Shown here: positions 26,783 to 36,604 of the stretch, one piece after another
How positions within the stretch are numbered: position 1 is the first letter of the stretch
How the letters are laid out: each line of letters starts with the position of its first letter
Assembly: GCA_030684575.1 (NCBI GenBank)
Contig: JAUXVD010000003.1
Coordinates: 248,001 to 312,000, forward strand
Source: Nitrospirota bacterium
GTDB taxonomy: Bacteria > Nitrospirota > Nitrospiria > Nitrospirales > Nitrospiraceae
Length of the DNA: 64,000 bases
Reading direction: 5' to 3'
The notes under the pieces: generated by a model
Told to the model about the DNA's origin: nothing
What the model saw: the letters and a program-made list of their open reading frames with translations, nothing else
Database searches by the model: none
Translations under genes and position numbers: made by a program

Positions 26783-28360
26783 ATGACGAAGATTGCTGCA
26801 TCAGGATGGGTTGAGTCAGTCGTGGCTGCGCTGGATGGACAGGGCCGGCGCCCACTCATTGAGTTCATCCAAGGTCAGCGCTGGTTCGGCGGCAAGGGGA
26901 AGCCCCTGGCCGATGTGCGTGTTGTGGATGCGGTGCAGCTGACTCATGGAACAGGCCGTCGACTGCTCGCATTGATGCGTGTGGAATATCGAGGCGGGGC
27001 ACAGGAGCGCTATGTGATGCCCTTGACGATCAGACCGAGGACTGATCAATCCGATATCCTGGCGCTCGTCGAGCTGCCAGACTCTTCCACCCATGAATGG
27101 GTCTGCGATGGGACCCAGGATGCGGATATCTGGAAGGGTCTCTATGATGGCATGGCGAAGAGTCGGGAGCTGGCCGGACTGTCCGGATGCCTGATGGGCC
27201 GGTCCATGCCGCAGGGACAGGAGGAGCTGGGGAAGCCGGTGCGGGAGGCGAAGGTTCTCTCCGCGGAGCAGAGCAACACCTCGGTGATCTTCGACCGGCG
27301 AGTGATCATGAAATTGATTCGAAAACAAGATGCGGGGATCAATCCCGACAGCGAGGTCTTGGAATTCTTGACGACGCAGACAACCTGTCGGGACGTGCCG
27401 GCGCTGTTGGGTGTGGTGACGTATGACGACGGTCTCTCGGACGAAGCGCAGCCTGCCACGGTCGCGGTGCTCCAGCGATTTGTGCCGAATGTCGGCGACG
27501 GCTGGAGCTATACGCTGGCCCATCTCAAGACCTTGCTGGATGAGGGCTGCAAGGCGGTCACGGGGAGTGGCGACAATCTCTCGAAGGCGGTCGCGGCGAT
27601 CTCAGGACCGTTCCTCGTGCAGCTTCGACGTCTCGGCGAGATTACAGGAGGCCTGCATGTGGCGTTGGCTTCCCGGCAGGAACCGGAGGCGTTTCGTCCC
27701 GAATCCATTACCCCTCACGATGTCGATCTCTGGCAGGCCGGTATGAAAAAGCATTGCTCCGACGTCTGTCACGATCTGCGTGCGCTTCAGCTGGAACAAG
27801 AATCGGCGGTTGGGTTGACGGGCGATGGCGTGACCGGGCTGGAAACAGCCTGCCGCGATCGGTTCGGGGACCTCCAGTTGTTGTCTCGAGCAAAGACGTC
27901 GAAGATTCGTCATCACGGAGACTATCATCTTGGGCAGGTCCTCAAAACGGACGAGGGGTTTGTCGTCATCGATTTCGAAGGAGAGCCGGCCAGGCCACTG
28001 GAGGAGCGGCGGACCAAGGTCTGTCCGTTAAAAGATGTCGGCGGCATGTTGCGTTCTTTCAACTATGCGGCCCAGGCCGCGCTCAAACAGCGAGCGACCC
28101 CCTCTGCGACGGAGGTTGGTTTGATGACGGAATGGGAAGGCGCCGCTCGCACATCGTTCCTCGATGGCTACCGTTCGGTCGCCAAGCCGGGGCAGGCGGT
28201 GTTTCTGCCTGCCACGTGGGAAGAGGCCTTGCGGGTTATTCAAGTCTACGAACTCGACAAGGCCCTCTACGAATTGCGGTACGAAATGCGGAATCGACCG
28301 GATTGGCTGTCGATCCCGCTCCAGGGCATTTTGGGATTGGTCGGGAACGCTGTCGAGTGA
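26783..28360 (+). CDS. mak: Maltokinase (Pep2/Mak type)
   Basis: A 525-residue kinase that phosphorylates maltose to maltose-1-phosphate with ATP, feeding GlgE. The N-terminal cap region (LIEFIQGQRWFGGKGKPLAD, about 25-44) is the mark of this family. The aminoglycoside-phosphotransferase-like core has SVIFDRRVIMKLIRKQ (Lys in the ATP site) and the catalytic loop HHGDYHLGQVLKTDEGFVVI with DFEGEPARP. The start at 26783 follows GAGGAAG. It sits between glgE and the GH15 gene. TreS can supply the maltose, so TreS-Mak-GlgE forms a complete trehalose-to-glucan route here. Confidence 0.93.
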   Translation: MTKIAASGWVESVVAALDGQGRRPLIEFIQGQRWFGGKGKPLADVRVVDAVQLTHGTGRRLLALMRVEYRGGAQERYVMPLTIRPRTDQSDILALVELPDSSTHEWVCDGTQDADIWKGLYDGMAKSRELAGLSGCLMGRSMPQGQEELGKPVREAKVLSAEQSNTSVIFDRRVIMKLIRKQDAGINPDSEVLEFLTTQTTCRDVPALLGVVTYDDGLSDEAQPATVAVLQRFVPNVGDGWSYTLAHLKTLLDEGCKAVTGSGDNLSKAVAAISGPFLVQLRRLGEITGGLHVALASRQEPEAFRPESITPHDVDLWQAGMKKHCSDVCHDLRALQLEQESAVGLTGDGVTGLETACRDRFGDLQLLSRAKTSKIRHHGDYHLGQVLKTDEGFVVIDFEGEPARPLEERRTKVCPLKDVGGMLRSFNYAAQAALKQRATPSATEVGLMTEWEGAARTSFLDGYRSVAKPGQAVFLPATWEEALRVIQVYELDKALYELRYEMRNRPDWLSIPLQGILGLVGNAVE

Positions 28361-28372
28361 GATTGGGAGCCT

Positions 28373-30208
28373 ATGGCGTATAAGTCGATCGGGGACTACG
28401 GCGTGATCGGGGACCTCCATACGGTGGCCCTGGTGGGGAAGGATGGATCGATCGATTGGTGCTGTTTCCCGCACTTCGATTCACCCAGCCTGTTCGGCGC
28501 CCTGCTGGACGACCAACGAGGGGGACGGTTTCGTATCGCGCCTCTGGACGACGGGAAACGCCAGCAGTTGTATCTGCCTGAAACGAACGTGTTGCTGACC
28601 CGCTTTCTGCATAAGGATGGCGTCGCAGAGCTCACGGATTTCATGCCGGTTGAATGCGACGAGCCGGGAGTCCGTCCGAAGCGGCATGAGATCATCCGGA
28701 TGTTGTCGGTTGTGCGAGGCGAGATCCGCTTTCGGCTGGAATGTCGTCCGGCGTTCAACTTCGGCCGTGATGCACATCGTGTCACCTTGCATCCGCAGGG
28801 TGCGCGATTTCATTCCCCCTCGATGGCGGTCGGGTTGGTGAGTCCGGTGCCGTTGACGACAGTCGATGGGGGAGTCGAGGCGGAATTTACCTTGGCCGCC
28901 GGTCAGCGGATGTCGTTTTACCTGGAGCACATGGAGGCCGATGGTGCGGAGGATCTTATGGTTTCTCCTCACGCAGCCGAGACGGCCTTTCACGACACGG
29001 TTCAGTTTTGGCGTGGGTGGCTTGCGCAGTGCTGCTATGTCGGACGATGGCGTGAAATGGTGCAGCGCTCGGCCCTCACGCTCAAGTTGCTCACGTATGC
29101 ACCGAGCGGGGCCATCGTGGCGGCTCCGACCACCAGTTTGCCGGAAACCATAGGCGGTGAACGCAATTGGGACTATCGATACACCTGGATTCGCGATGCG
29201 GCCTTTACTCTCTATGCCTTACTGCGCCTCGGATTTTCGAAGGAAGCAGGCCGATTCATGCAGTGGCTTGAGGCTCGTTGCCATGATCTGAATGAGGATG
29301 GCTCGCTCCAAGTGCTGTATGGAATCGACGGACGCCGCATCACCGCTGACGAGGTCCTGCTGGATTGGGATGGCTATCGAGGGTCGAAGCCGGTTCGCGT
29401 CGGCAATGGCGCCGCCAACCAGCGGCAATTGGATATGTATGGCGCGTTGATGGACGCGGCCTATCTCTACAACAAGCACGGATCTCCCATCAGTTACGAT
29501 AGTTGGGTCGGACTCTCCCGGTTGCTGGAATATGTCTGCGCCAACTGGGATCAGCCGGATGAAGGCATCTGGGAGGTGCGGGGCGGAGCGCGACAGTTCG
29601 TGTATTCGAAGGTCATGTGCTGGGTCGCGTTGGATCGCGGCATTCGTCTGGCGGACAAGCGAGGATTTCCGGCAGATCGGGCCAAGTGGACGGAGGTGCG
29701 GGATCGCATCTATCGGGAAGTGATGAGTCGCGGGTGGAATCGCGAGCTCGCGTCGTTTGTGCAAGAGTATGAAGGGACGGCGCTGGATGCGAGCGCGCTG
29801 GTCATGCCCCTGGTGTTCTTTCTGTCGCCGACGGACCCGCGGATGATCACGACGTTGGACCAGATCCAATCCCGATTGGTGTCCGACGTGCTGGTGTTTC
29901 GCTACCGTGCTGAGGAGGCGGCTCCGGATGGTCTCTCGGGCGAGGAGGGGACGTTCACGCTCTGCTCCTTTTGGCTGGTGGAGGCGTTGACAAGGGCTGG
30001 CCGGTTGGAAGAGGCTCGGCTGATGTTTGAAAAGATCTTGAGCTATGCCAATCACCTGGGGCTCTATGCGGAAGAATTGTCGGTGACGGGAGAACATCTG
30101 GGGAACTTCCCCCAGGCCTTTGCCCATATCGGACTGATCAGCGCCGCATACAATCTTGATCGGGCTCTGGGCTCGCGTCGAACGTCGATGGGGGAGAATC
30201 GTTTTTAG
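28373..30208 (+). CDS. Glycoside hydrolase family 15 protein (glucoamylase/trehalase-like)
   Basis: A 611-residue GH15 (alpha/alpha)6-barrel hydrolase. It begins MAYKSIGDYGVIGDLHTVAL with GSIDWCCFPHFDSPSLFG, typical of bacterial GH15, and has the barrel motif GGERNWDYRYTWIRDAAFTL at about 261-280. GH15 members release glucose from alpha-glucans or, in some, hydrolyse trehalose; substrate cannot be assigned from sequence. It has no signal peptide, so it acts inside the cell. It is spaced 12 bases after maltokinase and 6-21 bases before the next gene. Presence beside GlgE and TreS suggests turnover rather than feeding. Confidence 0.92.
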   Translation: MAYKSIGDYGVIGDLHTVALVGKDGSIDWCCFPHFDSPSLFGALLDDQRGGRFRIAPLDDGKRQQLYLPETNVLLTRFLHKDGVAELTDFMPVECDEPGVRPKRHEIIRMLSVVRGEIRFRLECRPAFNFGRDAHRVTLHPQGARFHSPSMAVGLVSPVPLTTVDGGVEAEFTLAAGQRMSFYLEHMEADGAEDLMVSPHAAETAFHDTVQFWRGWLAQCCYVGRWREMVQRSALTLKLLTYAPSGAIVAAPTTSLPETIGGERNWDYRYTWIRDAAFTLYALLRLGFSKEAGRFMQWLEARCHDLNEDGSLQVLYGIDGRRITADEVLLDWDGYRGSKPVRVGNGAANQRQLDMYGALMDAAYLYNKHGSPISYDSWVGLSRLLEYVCANWDQPDEGIWEVRGGARQFVYSKVMCWVALDRGIRLADKRGFPADRAKWTEVRDRIYREVMSRGWNRELASFVQEYEGTALDASALVMPLVFFLSPTDPRMITTLDQIQSRLVSDVLVFRYRAEEAAPDGLSGEEGTFTLCSFWLVEALTRAGRLEEARLMFEKILSYANHLGLYAEELSVTGEHLGNFPQAFAHIGLISAAYNLDRALGSRRTSMGENRF

Positions 30209-30229
30209 AGAAAGGTGGGTGCCGTGGCC

Positions 30230-30904
30230 ATGAGTGACGCCAATACGACATTTTCATTTATCGGCTGCAGTGAAATTCAGGAGATCCTCGGGAAGCAAGC
30301 CGAGGATGAACGCCAGCTTGCAGAAATGTTGGAAGAAGTCCCGCTCGATTCGGTGTACTTCCACACGCATAGCTATTTCCTGCGGACCAGATTTATCGAA
30401 CGCATCTACCCCAACGACTTTGCCGAGTGGGTAGGTGAGCAGGTGCGGGATCACGTGCTGGCAGAACGCCTGTCCGTCTTGGATCCGTTCGATTTTCAGA
30501 GCCTGGAGGCCCTGCGGGAGGAGCTGATCTCCATTATCGACGACCATCTGTCCGGCCTGGCGACGGTGCCTCGGGTGGGATTCGGGACGTCCTTTTTCTT
30601 CAACCGATCGCGGATTTTAGAGGTGCCGACCGGCGTGGAAGTCAGAACGCTGCGGGAGTTCCGCGATGCGATCTCCGAGGTCGATATCAGTGCGATTTAT
30701 TTCCATGTGTTCGAGGCTCATTTGCGGTTGCAGCGGGAGGAGAACGATTTCTCCGCCTGGATCAGAGGCAGTCTCAATCTGCCGGAGTTGGCTGACCGCA
30801 TGCGATCGTTGAACCCGTATCTCGGCAGTCTCGAACGACTGCGGTCGAGCCTGTTGACCATGTGCGATGACCATCTGGCGAAGTCGGGTGGGCCGAAAGG
30901 GTAG
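30230..30904 (+). CDS. DUF5752-like protein with internal duplication
   Basis: A 224-residue cytoplasmic protein resembling the DUF5752 family, which often sits beside glycosyltransferases and trehalose genes. Two similar halves are visible: VPLDSVYFHTHSYFLRTRFI with PNDFAEWVGEQVRDHVLAER and, later, ISAIYFHVFEAHLRLQREEN with DFSAWIRGSLNLPELADRM. Each half carries a YFH.....R plus DF..W pattern and ends in a DDHL or CDDHL-like segment. ATG 30230 is preferred to GTG 30215. A role as a binding or regulatory factor for the neighbouring enzymes is possible but not shown. Confidence 0.65.
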   Translation: MSDANTTFSFIGCSEIQEILGKQAEDERQLAEMLEEVPLDSVYFHTHSYFLRTRFIERIYPNDFAEWVGEQVRDHVLAERLSVLDPFDFQSLEALREELISIIDDHLSGLATVPRVGFGTSFFFNRSRILEVPTGVEVRTLREFRDAISEVDISAIYFHVFEAHLRLQREENDFSAWIRGSLNLPELADRMRSLNPYLGSLERLRSSLLTMCDDHLAKSGGPKG

Positions 30905-30915
30905 GGAGTTGAGCG

Positions 30916-32595
30916 ATGTTGAGTGCAGATCCACTGTGGTACAAAGACGCCGTGTTTTACGAGATCCACGTCAAGGCCTTTGCCGACGGCAACGGGGATG
31001 GAGTCGGTGATTTTCAGGGCCTGACCGGCAAACTGGACTATCTCCAGTGGCTCGGCGTGGATTGTCTCTGGCTGCTGCCGTTTTATCCGTCTCCGTTACG
31101 GGACGACGGCTACGATGTTGCCGATTTTATGAGCGTGGCTGAAAAATACGGCACGACCGAGGAGGTGCGACGTTTTCTGGACGAGGCGCACCGGCGAGGC
31201 ATGCGGGTCATCGTGGACCTGGTCTTGAACCACACGTCCGATCAACATCCGTGGTTTCAGGAAGCGCGCAGCTCTCCCGATTCTCCCAAGCGCGATTACT
31301 ACGTCTGGAGCGACAGCGACACCAAGTATGCGAAGGCGCGGATCATCTTTATCGATACGGAAAAGTCCAATTGGACCTGGGATCCGGAAGCCAAGGCCTT
31401 CTATTGGCACCGGTTTTTCAGTCATCAGCCCGATTTGAATTATGACAATCCGGAAGTCCAGAAGGCCATGCTGGACACGATGGAGTTTTGGCTCGAGCAG
31501 GGGCTAGACGGGTTCCGTTGCGATGCGGTGCCCTATCTGCTCGAACGCGAGGGCACCATCTGCGAGAACCTGCCAGAGACGCACGAGTACTTGAAGGCAA
31601 TCCGACGTCGTATCGACGAGACTTACAAGGGGCGCGTCCTCTTGGCAGAGGCGAACCAATGGCCGTCTGACGTGCGGCCCTATTTCGGCGATGGCGACGA
31701 ATTTCACATGGCGTTCCACTTCCCGCTGATGCCACGGCTCTATATGGGCGTGCGCAGCGAAACGCGCGATCCGATCATCGACATGTTTACCCATACGCCC
31801 GAGATTCCACCGAATTGCCAATGGTGCCTGTTCCTCCGTAATCACGACGAGCTGACGCTTGAGATGTGTTCCGGCGAAGAGCGGGACTACATGTACTATA
31901 CCTATGCGCGCGATCCGAAGATGCGGCGCAACATCGGCATTGCACGTCGGTTGGCGCCCTTGCTGGACAACGACCGTCGAAAAATCGAGCTGCTGAACAG
32001 CCTGGTCTTTACCATGCCGGGCAGCCCGATCATCTACTACGGCGACGAGATCGGCATGGGGGACAACGTGCAGTTGAAGGATCGCGACGGGGTGCGCACG
32101 CCGATGCAGTGGACGATGGACCGGAATGCGGGATTTTCGACCTGCGACCCCTCTCAACTCTATTTGCCTGTCGTCTCGGATCCGGTGTTCGGCTACCAAT
32201 CGATCAATGTCGAATCGCAACGGGAGATGCCCCATTCGCTGTTGCATTGGATGAAACGAATGATTGCGGTGCGCAAGCGATACCCTGCCTTCGGGCGGGG
32301 CACGATCACATTTTTGCGGCCGGCGAACGGCAAGGTGCTCGCCTATTTGCGACAGCACGAGGGGATCGTCCTGCTGCTCGTCCATAATCTGGCCGGGTCA
32401 GCGCAGTCAGTGGAGTTGGACCTGAAGGAATTTTCCGGTTCGACGCCGGTCGAATTATTGGCCGAATCGCGATTTGCCAGGGTGACGGAACAGGCCTATG
32501 TGCTGACGATGGCCCCGTACGGATTGTACTGGCTCAATCTGGTGCCGGAGCGGACGGGAGTGGAACTCTATGGGATCGAACAGACGGCACTGTAG
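30916..32595 (+). CDS. treS: Trehalose synthase TreS (maltose-trehalose isomerase)
   Basis: TreS (GH13) interconverts maltose and trehalose in the cytoplasm. At 559 aa it matches TreS without a fused maltokinase domain, and a separate maltokinase is encoded upstream. Motifs: [20 protein letters not shown] at the N-terminus, [20 protein letters not shown] (nucleophile Asp203), LLAEANQWP (Glu245) and [14 protein letters not shown] (stabiliser). Alpha-amylase-like enzymes are hard to tell apart, but this N-terminus and the EREGT motif are typical for TreS. Confidence 0.93.
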   Translation: MLSADPLWYKDAVFYEIHVKAFADGNGDGVGDFQGLTGKLDYLQWLGVDCLWLLPFYPSPLRDDGYDVADFMSVAEKYGTTEEVRRFLDEAHRRGMRVIVDLVLNHTSDQHPWFQEARSSPDSPKRDYYVWSDSDTKYAKARIIFIDTEKSNWTWDPEAKAFYWHRFFSHQPDLNYDNPEVQKAMLDTMEFWLEQGLDGFRCDAVPYLLEREGTICENLPETHEYLKAIRRRIDETYKGRVLLAEANQWPSDVRPYFGDGDEFHMAFHFPLMPRLYMGVRSETRDPIIDMFTHTPEIPPNCQWCLFLRNHDELTLEMCSGEERDYMYYTYARDPKMRRNIGIARRLAPLLDNDRRKIELLNSLVFTMPGSPIIYYGDEIGMGDNVQLKDRDGVRTPMQWTMDRNAGFSTCDPSQLYLPVVSDPVFGYQSINVESQREMPHSLLHWMKRMIAVRKRYPAFGRGTITFLRPANGKVLAYLRQHEGIVLLLVHNLAGSAQSVELDLKEFSGSTPVELLAESRFARVTEQAYVLTMAPYGLYWLNLVPERTGVELYGIEQTAL

Positions 32596-32652
32596 GCAGT
32601 CACGCGGTGTGATGAGTGGGACGAATCTGTTGAGGGTAGAGGAGCAACGGCA

Positions 32653-33852
32653 ATGATCAGGGAACTGGAACAATATCGGGAGGTGGCTCCGAAGGGAACC
32701 ATCGACTTTTTGCAGCGCTTAAGCGAGCAGGTGCAGGGGAAGCGGTTTCTTCACATCAACACCGTCCGCTACGGGGGCGGGATGGTGGAGATCTTGCGAC
32801 GACTCGTGCCGGTGATGAAGGCGATGGGTATCGAGGCGCGCTGGGAAGTCATTGCCGGCACGCAGGAGTTTACCGACGTCACGCGCCGGATCGCCGACGG
32901 ATTGCAGGGCCGGCCTGAAGTCATTACCGACGAGATGTACCAGATCTATCTGGACGTCACCGCCAGGAACGCCAAGGCCTTGGATCTCGACGCGGACCTC
33001 GTGTTCGTCCACGACCCGCAGCCGGCCGCGCTGATCGAACATCGGACGGGCGGGAAATGGGTATGGCGCTGCCACCTCGACGCCGGCCAACCCCATCGGC
33101 CGGTGTGGAGTCTGTTTCGCCGGCATGTATTGAAATATGATGCAGCCGTCTTTTCGTTGCCGGGGTTTGCGCAACGGCTGCCTATTCCGAAGTTTATGAT
33201 TCACCCCTCAATCGACCCCCTGACCGAGAAGAACCGGGAGCTGTCGCGCAGCGAGATCGGCGAGGTGCTCGATCGATTCGGGATTGCCAAGGGAAAACCG
33301 ATGCTCTTGCAGGTGGCCCGATTCGATCGATTCAAGGACCAGCTCGGCACGATTCGCGCCTATCGGATGGCCAAGAAGCATCATAATTGTCAGCTCGTGT
33401 TCGCGGGGAGCGGCGTGGTGCACGACCCGGAGGGAGAAGCCGTGCTGGCAGAGGTGCAGGAGGCGGCGGGGAACGATCCGGACATTCATATTCTCCAGTT
33501 GCCACCGGAGGCCGACCGTGAAATCAACGCGCTGCAGCGGGGCGCCTCGATCGTAATTCAAAAGGCGCTCAAGGAAGGGTTTGGCGTGGCCGTCTCAGAA
33601 TCGATGTGGAAGGGGAAGCCGGTGATCGGTGGAACCGCCGGAGGGGTGTCCGCGCAGATCGTGAACGAGGCGACCGGATTCATCGTTCATTCCGTCGAGG
33701 GCGCCGCCTTTCGTATTCGTTATCTCCTGAGCAATCCCAGCGTGATGACCAGGATGGGCGCCATGGCGAAGGAACATGTCAGGAGAAACTTTCTCATCAC
33801 GCGGCATCTCAGCGACTATCTCACGATGCTGAAGCTGCTGTGTCCAGAATAG
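32653..33852 (+). CDS. treT: Trehalose glycosyltransferring synthase TreT (GT4)
   Basis: TreT forms trehalose from an NDP-glucose and glucose in one step. It is 399 aa, a GT4 two-domain Rossmann enzyme. The family-specific N-terminus has KRFLHINTVRYGGGMVEILR, and the C-terminal donor domain has KPMLLQVARFDRFKDQLGT and KALKEGFGVAVSESMWKGKP, including the EX7E-type Glu pair. It starts 57 bases after treS; SD AGAGGAG upstream. GlgC product ADP-glucose is a possible donor. Reversibility and donor preference differ between homologues and cannot be told here. Confidence 0.92.
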   Translation: MIRELEQYREVAPKGTIDFLQRLSEQVQGKRFLHINTVRYGGGMVEILRRLVPVMKAMGIEARWEVIAGTQEFTDVTRRIADGLQGRPEVITDEMYQIYLDVTARNAKALDLDADLVFVHDPQPAALIEHRTGGKWVWRCHLDAGQPHRPVWSLFRRHVLKYDAAVFSLPGFAQRLPIPKFMIHPSIDPLTEKNRELSRSEIGEVLDRFGIAKGKPMLLQVARFDRFKDQLGTIRAYRMAKKHHNCQLVFAGSGVVHDPEGEAVLAEVQEAAGNDPDIHILQLPPEADREINALQRGASIVIQKALKEGFGVAVSESMWKGKPVIGGTAGGVSAQIVNEATGFIVHSVEGAAFRIRYLLSNPSVMTRMGAMAKEHVRRNFLITRHLSDYLTMLKLLCPE

Positions 33853-33902
33853 TTCCACTCGCCGGAACACCGAACCTTTAATGAGCTGGGAGGGATCCCC
33901 AA

Positions 33903-35171
33903 GTGGGAGAGTTTATTGTCCCGGAGTCGGTCCGCACGTTGCTGCACGGAGCGACGCCGGTTGATCTCGTGGTCGGTGTGCTCACGTTCAACGACAAGGC
34001 GACTGCGCCTGGGGTTGCCCGTGCGCTGGCTGATGGATGTGCCAAGGCGTTCCCGCAACGGCGGACGCTGATGGTCAACTGTGATGCGGGTTCGCAGGAC
34101 GACACGCCCCAGCACATTCAGAAGGGCCTCGGGGTGGACGCGCATCTCTGGACGATCTGCCACCCTGTGCAGGGCGCGTCGCGCAACGTGCTGTCCGAAT
34201 CCGGCGTGCCGGGACGGGAGACAGCCGTACGCATCCTTGCCGCCGTGGCGGACCAGCTCGGCGCGACCGCCTGTCTGGTCGTCGACGGTAACTTGAAGTC
34301 GGTGGATGCGACGTGGACCGAGCTTCTTGCCGCCCCGATCCTCGATAAGGGAGTCGATTGTGTGCTGCCCTGGTTTCAGCGTAATCGGTACGAGGGGACA
34401 TTGACGAACACCCTATTGGCACCGCTCACCAGGGCCTTGTACGGCAAGCAGATTCCCTATCACTTGGGCGGCGCCTACGCATTTTCCGGCAGTATGATCC
34501 GTTCGACCTTGCTTCAGCAGCCCTGGGACGAAGAAATTATGCCGTACGGCATTGACGGATGGGTGACCACACTTGCGGTTGCGGAGCCGCTCCAGATCTG
34601 CCTGGCTTCGCTCGGACCCCGCCTGCAGCAGGCCAAGCCGATGGGCGACTTGGCCTCTGTCGTGGCCCAGGCCGTCGGTTGTCTGTTCCATTTGATGGAG
34701 CGGTATCCGGAGAAATGGGAATCCGTCGCGGGGTCGGTGGCGGTCCAGGCAGTTGGCACCACGAGGGGGTTGGGAGCTGAGACCGGTGCCATCAATGTGG
34801 AGCGGATGGTCAACGGATTTCGCCAGGGGCTCCGCGATTTGGTGCCGGTGTGGCATCTCATCCTTTCGGAAGAGACATTTCAGCAGGTCTTGGAACTCGG
34901 TGTCGAAGAGACAGACCGCTTTCGTTTTTCCTCCGCCTTGTGGGTACAGGTCGTCTACGACTTCGCGCTGGCGTATCATGACCGCCTGTTGCACCGCGAG
35001 CATCTGCTCAAGGCCTTGACGCCACTGTATCTCGGATACACGGCATCATTCATCATCGGGACACGCGCGCAGGGCGTCGACCGCGTCGAACAGGAATTGA
35101 CTCGTCTGAGTGAGCAGTTCGAGACCATGAAACCGTATTTCGTTCAGCGATGGAGGTGGCACAATGAATGA
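33903..35171 (+). CDS. GT2/GT81-type glycosyltransferase (glucosylglycerate synthase-like)
   Basis: A 422-residue enzyme starting at GTG 33903. The N-terminal GT-A domain has PVDLVVGVLTFNDKATAPG, a variant DXD region ACLVVDGNLKSVD and LGGAYAFSGSMIRSTLLQQP with MPYGIDGWVTTLAV. The pattern resembles glucosyl- or mannosylglycerate synthases, which make compatible solutes from NDP-sugar and glycerate, but I cannot exclude another acceptor. Its last 8 bases overlap the start of the channel-like gene. Position beside treT and the channel supports a role in solute pools. Confidence 0.6.
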   Translation: MGEFIVPESVRTLLHGATPVDLVVGVLTFNDKATAPGVARALADGCAKAFPQRRTLMVNCDAGSQDDTPQHIQKGLGVDAHLWTICHPVQGASRNVLSESGVPGRETAVRILAAVADQLGATACLVVDGNLKSVDATWTELLAAPILDKGVDCVLPWFQRNRYEGTLTNTLLAPLTRALYGKQIPYHLGGAYAFSGSMIRSTLLQQPWDEEIMPYGIDGWVTTLAVAEPLQICLASLGPRLQQAKPMGDLASVVAQAVGCLFHLMERYPEKWESVAGSVAVQAVGTTRGLGAETGAINVERMVNGFRQGLRDLVPVWHLILSEETFQQVLELGVEETDRFRFSSALWVQVVYDFALAYHDRLLHREHLLKALTPLYLGYTASFIIGTRAQGVDRVEQELTRLSEQFETMKPYFVQRWRWHNE

Positions 35172-35865
35172 TGTCTGGGGCGAAGCCATGGTCGAAGCGT
35201 TTCGCGACATGATGAAGCGGGTCGCGCTCTTTCTGCCCAAGTTGCTGGCCCTGTTCAGCTTTATCCTGCTCGGGATCATCGTCGGGTGGGCGATCAAAGC
35301 CGTCCTCCAACGTCTGCTGAAGGCGGTTCAACTCGATGCACTCAGCGAGCGGTGGGGGATCCAGGCTGCGCTCACGAAAGCGGGGTTTAAGCAGCCGCTC
35401 TCCCAAGTCGTGGGGCGTCTGGCATTCTGGGTAGTCTTTGTCCTGTTCGTGTTTATGGGCGTCGACTCGCTGGATCTTCCAGCGACTGCCGGACTGATGG
35501 GCCAGATTTTGGGATTCGTGCCGAGCGTCGTTGCGGCCGGGTTGTTGCTCCTGGTCGGAGTCCTGATGGGAAACTTCTTTGGCGAAGCGACGTTAATCGC
35601 GACGGTTAATGCGCAGATCCAAGAGGCCAGGCTCATTGCTAATTTTGTACGATGGGGCATTTTCCTGTTCACTGCGGCGATGGTGCTGACGCATCTCGGA
35701 ATCGCCAAAGAAATTGTCGTGGCCGCATTCTCCATCCTTTTTGGTGGCGTCGTGCTGGCGTTGGCGATTGCCATTGGTCTCGGCGGGCGAAATATTGCAC
35801 GGGATATGCTGGAACAGCGATGGCGAAAGGCCAAAGAGGAGCGAGACGAGATGTCGCATTTGTAG
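35164..35865 (+). CDS. Small mechanosensitive-channel-like TM protein
   Basis: A 233-residue polytopic protein with hydrophobic segments at about 21-42, 82-100, 110-135, 160-180 and 185-207. The repeated pattern near VGVLMGNFFGEATLIATVNA and VLALAIAIGLGGRNIARDML matches the 'conserved TM helix' repeats of MscS-related proteins. The MscS beta-domain is absent. The start overlaps the glycosyltransferase end. Whether it forms a pore is unknown. Confidence 0.7.
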   Translation: MNDVWGEAMVEAFRDMMKRVALFLPKLLALFSFILLGIIVGWAIKAVLQRLLKAVQLDALSERWGIQAALTKAGFKQPLSQVVGRLAFWVVFVLFVFMGVDSLDLPATAGLMGQILGFVPSVVAAGLLLLVGVLMGNFFGEATLIATVNAQIQEARLIANFVRWGIFLFTAAMVLTHLGIAKEIVVAAFSILFGGVVLALAIAIGLGGRNIARDMLEQRWRKAKEERDEMSHL

Positions 35866-35959
35866 CGACCATGAGGAACGAATACAGTTGGAATGCAATC
35901 GCCGGTGGATTCCGATCTTGGTTCCTGCATGATCGGTATGCGCGCTCAGCCCACAACGA

Positions 35960-36604
35960 GTGAGAGGTCATGTGATTCGGGTGATACTGCAGTGGATGCA
36001 TCGGTTAGACAACAGGGCGTTGACGCGTACGATCTGTTTTGGGATTTGCATTGTCCTCCTCTCTGGTTGTGCCGCGACTCGGCAGGCCGGCAGCGCCCCG
36101 TTAAGACCTGCCATAGAACAGTTGCTGCTATCGCAGGCGTTACAGCGTTCCTTGCAGGAGGTGAGCCTGCCGATCCCGGCTGAGGCGACAGTGTTTCTGG
36201 AAGCAGTGGGACTTACTCGCGACAACCCCCCGGATCAGGAATATGTCCGTCAGGCCATCGCGGTTCAGTTCGCGCGCCAGGGATTTCGTCCGGTTCAGAA
36301 AGAAGAGGAGGCGAGGTACCGCGTCAAAGTTCTGCTCCAGACGTTCGGCATCGAGCAGGGGGTCGTATTTTTCGGAATGCCGCCGGTGCAAAGCGTGCTA
36401 CTGCCATTTTCACTTCCTGAGATCGCGCTCTATAAGGATTTTCATCAAATGGGGCTTGTCCGCTGGGCCCTTACGGTCTCGGAACGAGCGACCGGACGCT
36501 GGATTAACTCGAGTCCCTGGTATGCCGCTTCCACCTACTATAACCACTACACTCTCTTTATCGCGGTGACGTTCCGCATGACTGATCTGGAGTTGCCGGA
36601 ATGA
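35960..36604 (+). CDS. Hypothetical lipoprotein
   Basis: A 214-residue protein with a signal anchor and lipobox: TICFGICIVLLSGCAATRQA puts the lipid Cys at about 36. A start at Met13 (35996) would give a more standard leader. The mature body contains LPIPAEATVFLEAVGLTRDN, a helical segment and a C-terminal hydrophobic FIAVTFRMTDLELPE. No recognised family. Its stop overlaps the next lipoprotein's start (ATGA), so the two are probably made together. Confidence 0.6.
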   Translation: MRGHVIRVILQWMHRLDNRALTRTICFGICIVLLSGCAATRQAGSAPLRPAIEQLLLSQALQRSLQEVSLPIPAEATVFLEAVGLTRDNPPDQEYVRQAIAVQFARQGFRPVQKEEEARYRVKVLLQTFGIEQGVVFFGMPPVQSVLLPFSLPEIALYKDFHQMGLVRWALTVSERATGRWINSSPWYAASTYYNHYTLFIAVTFRMTDLELPE

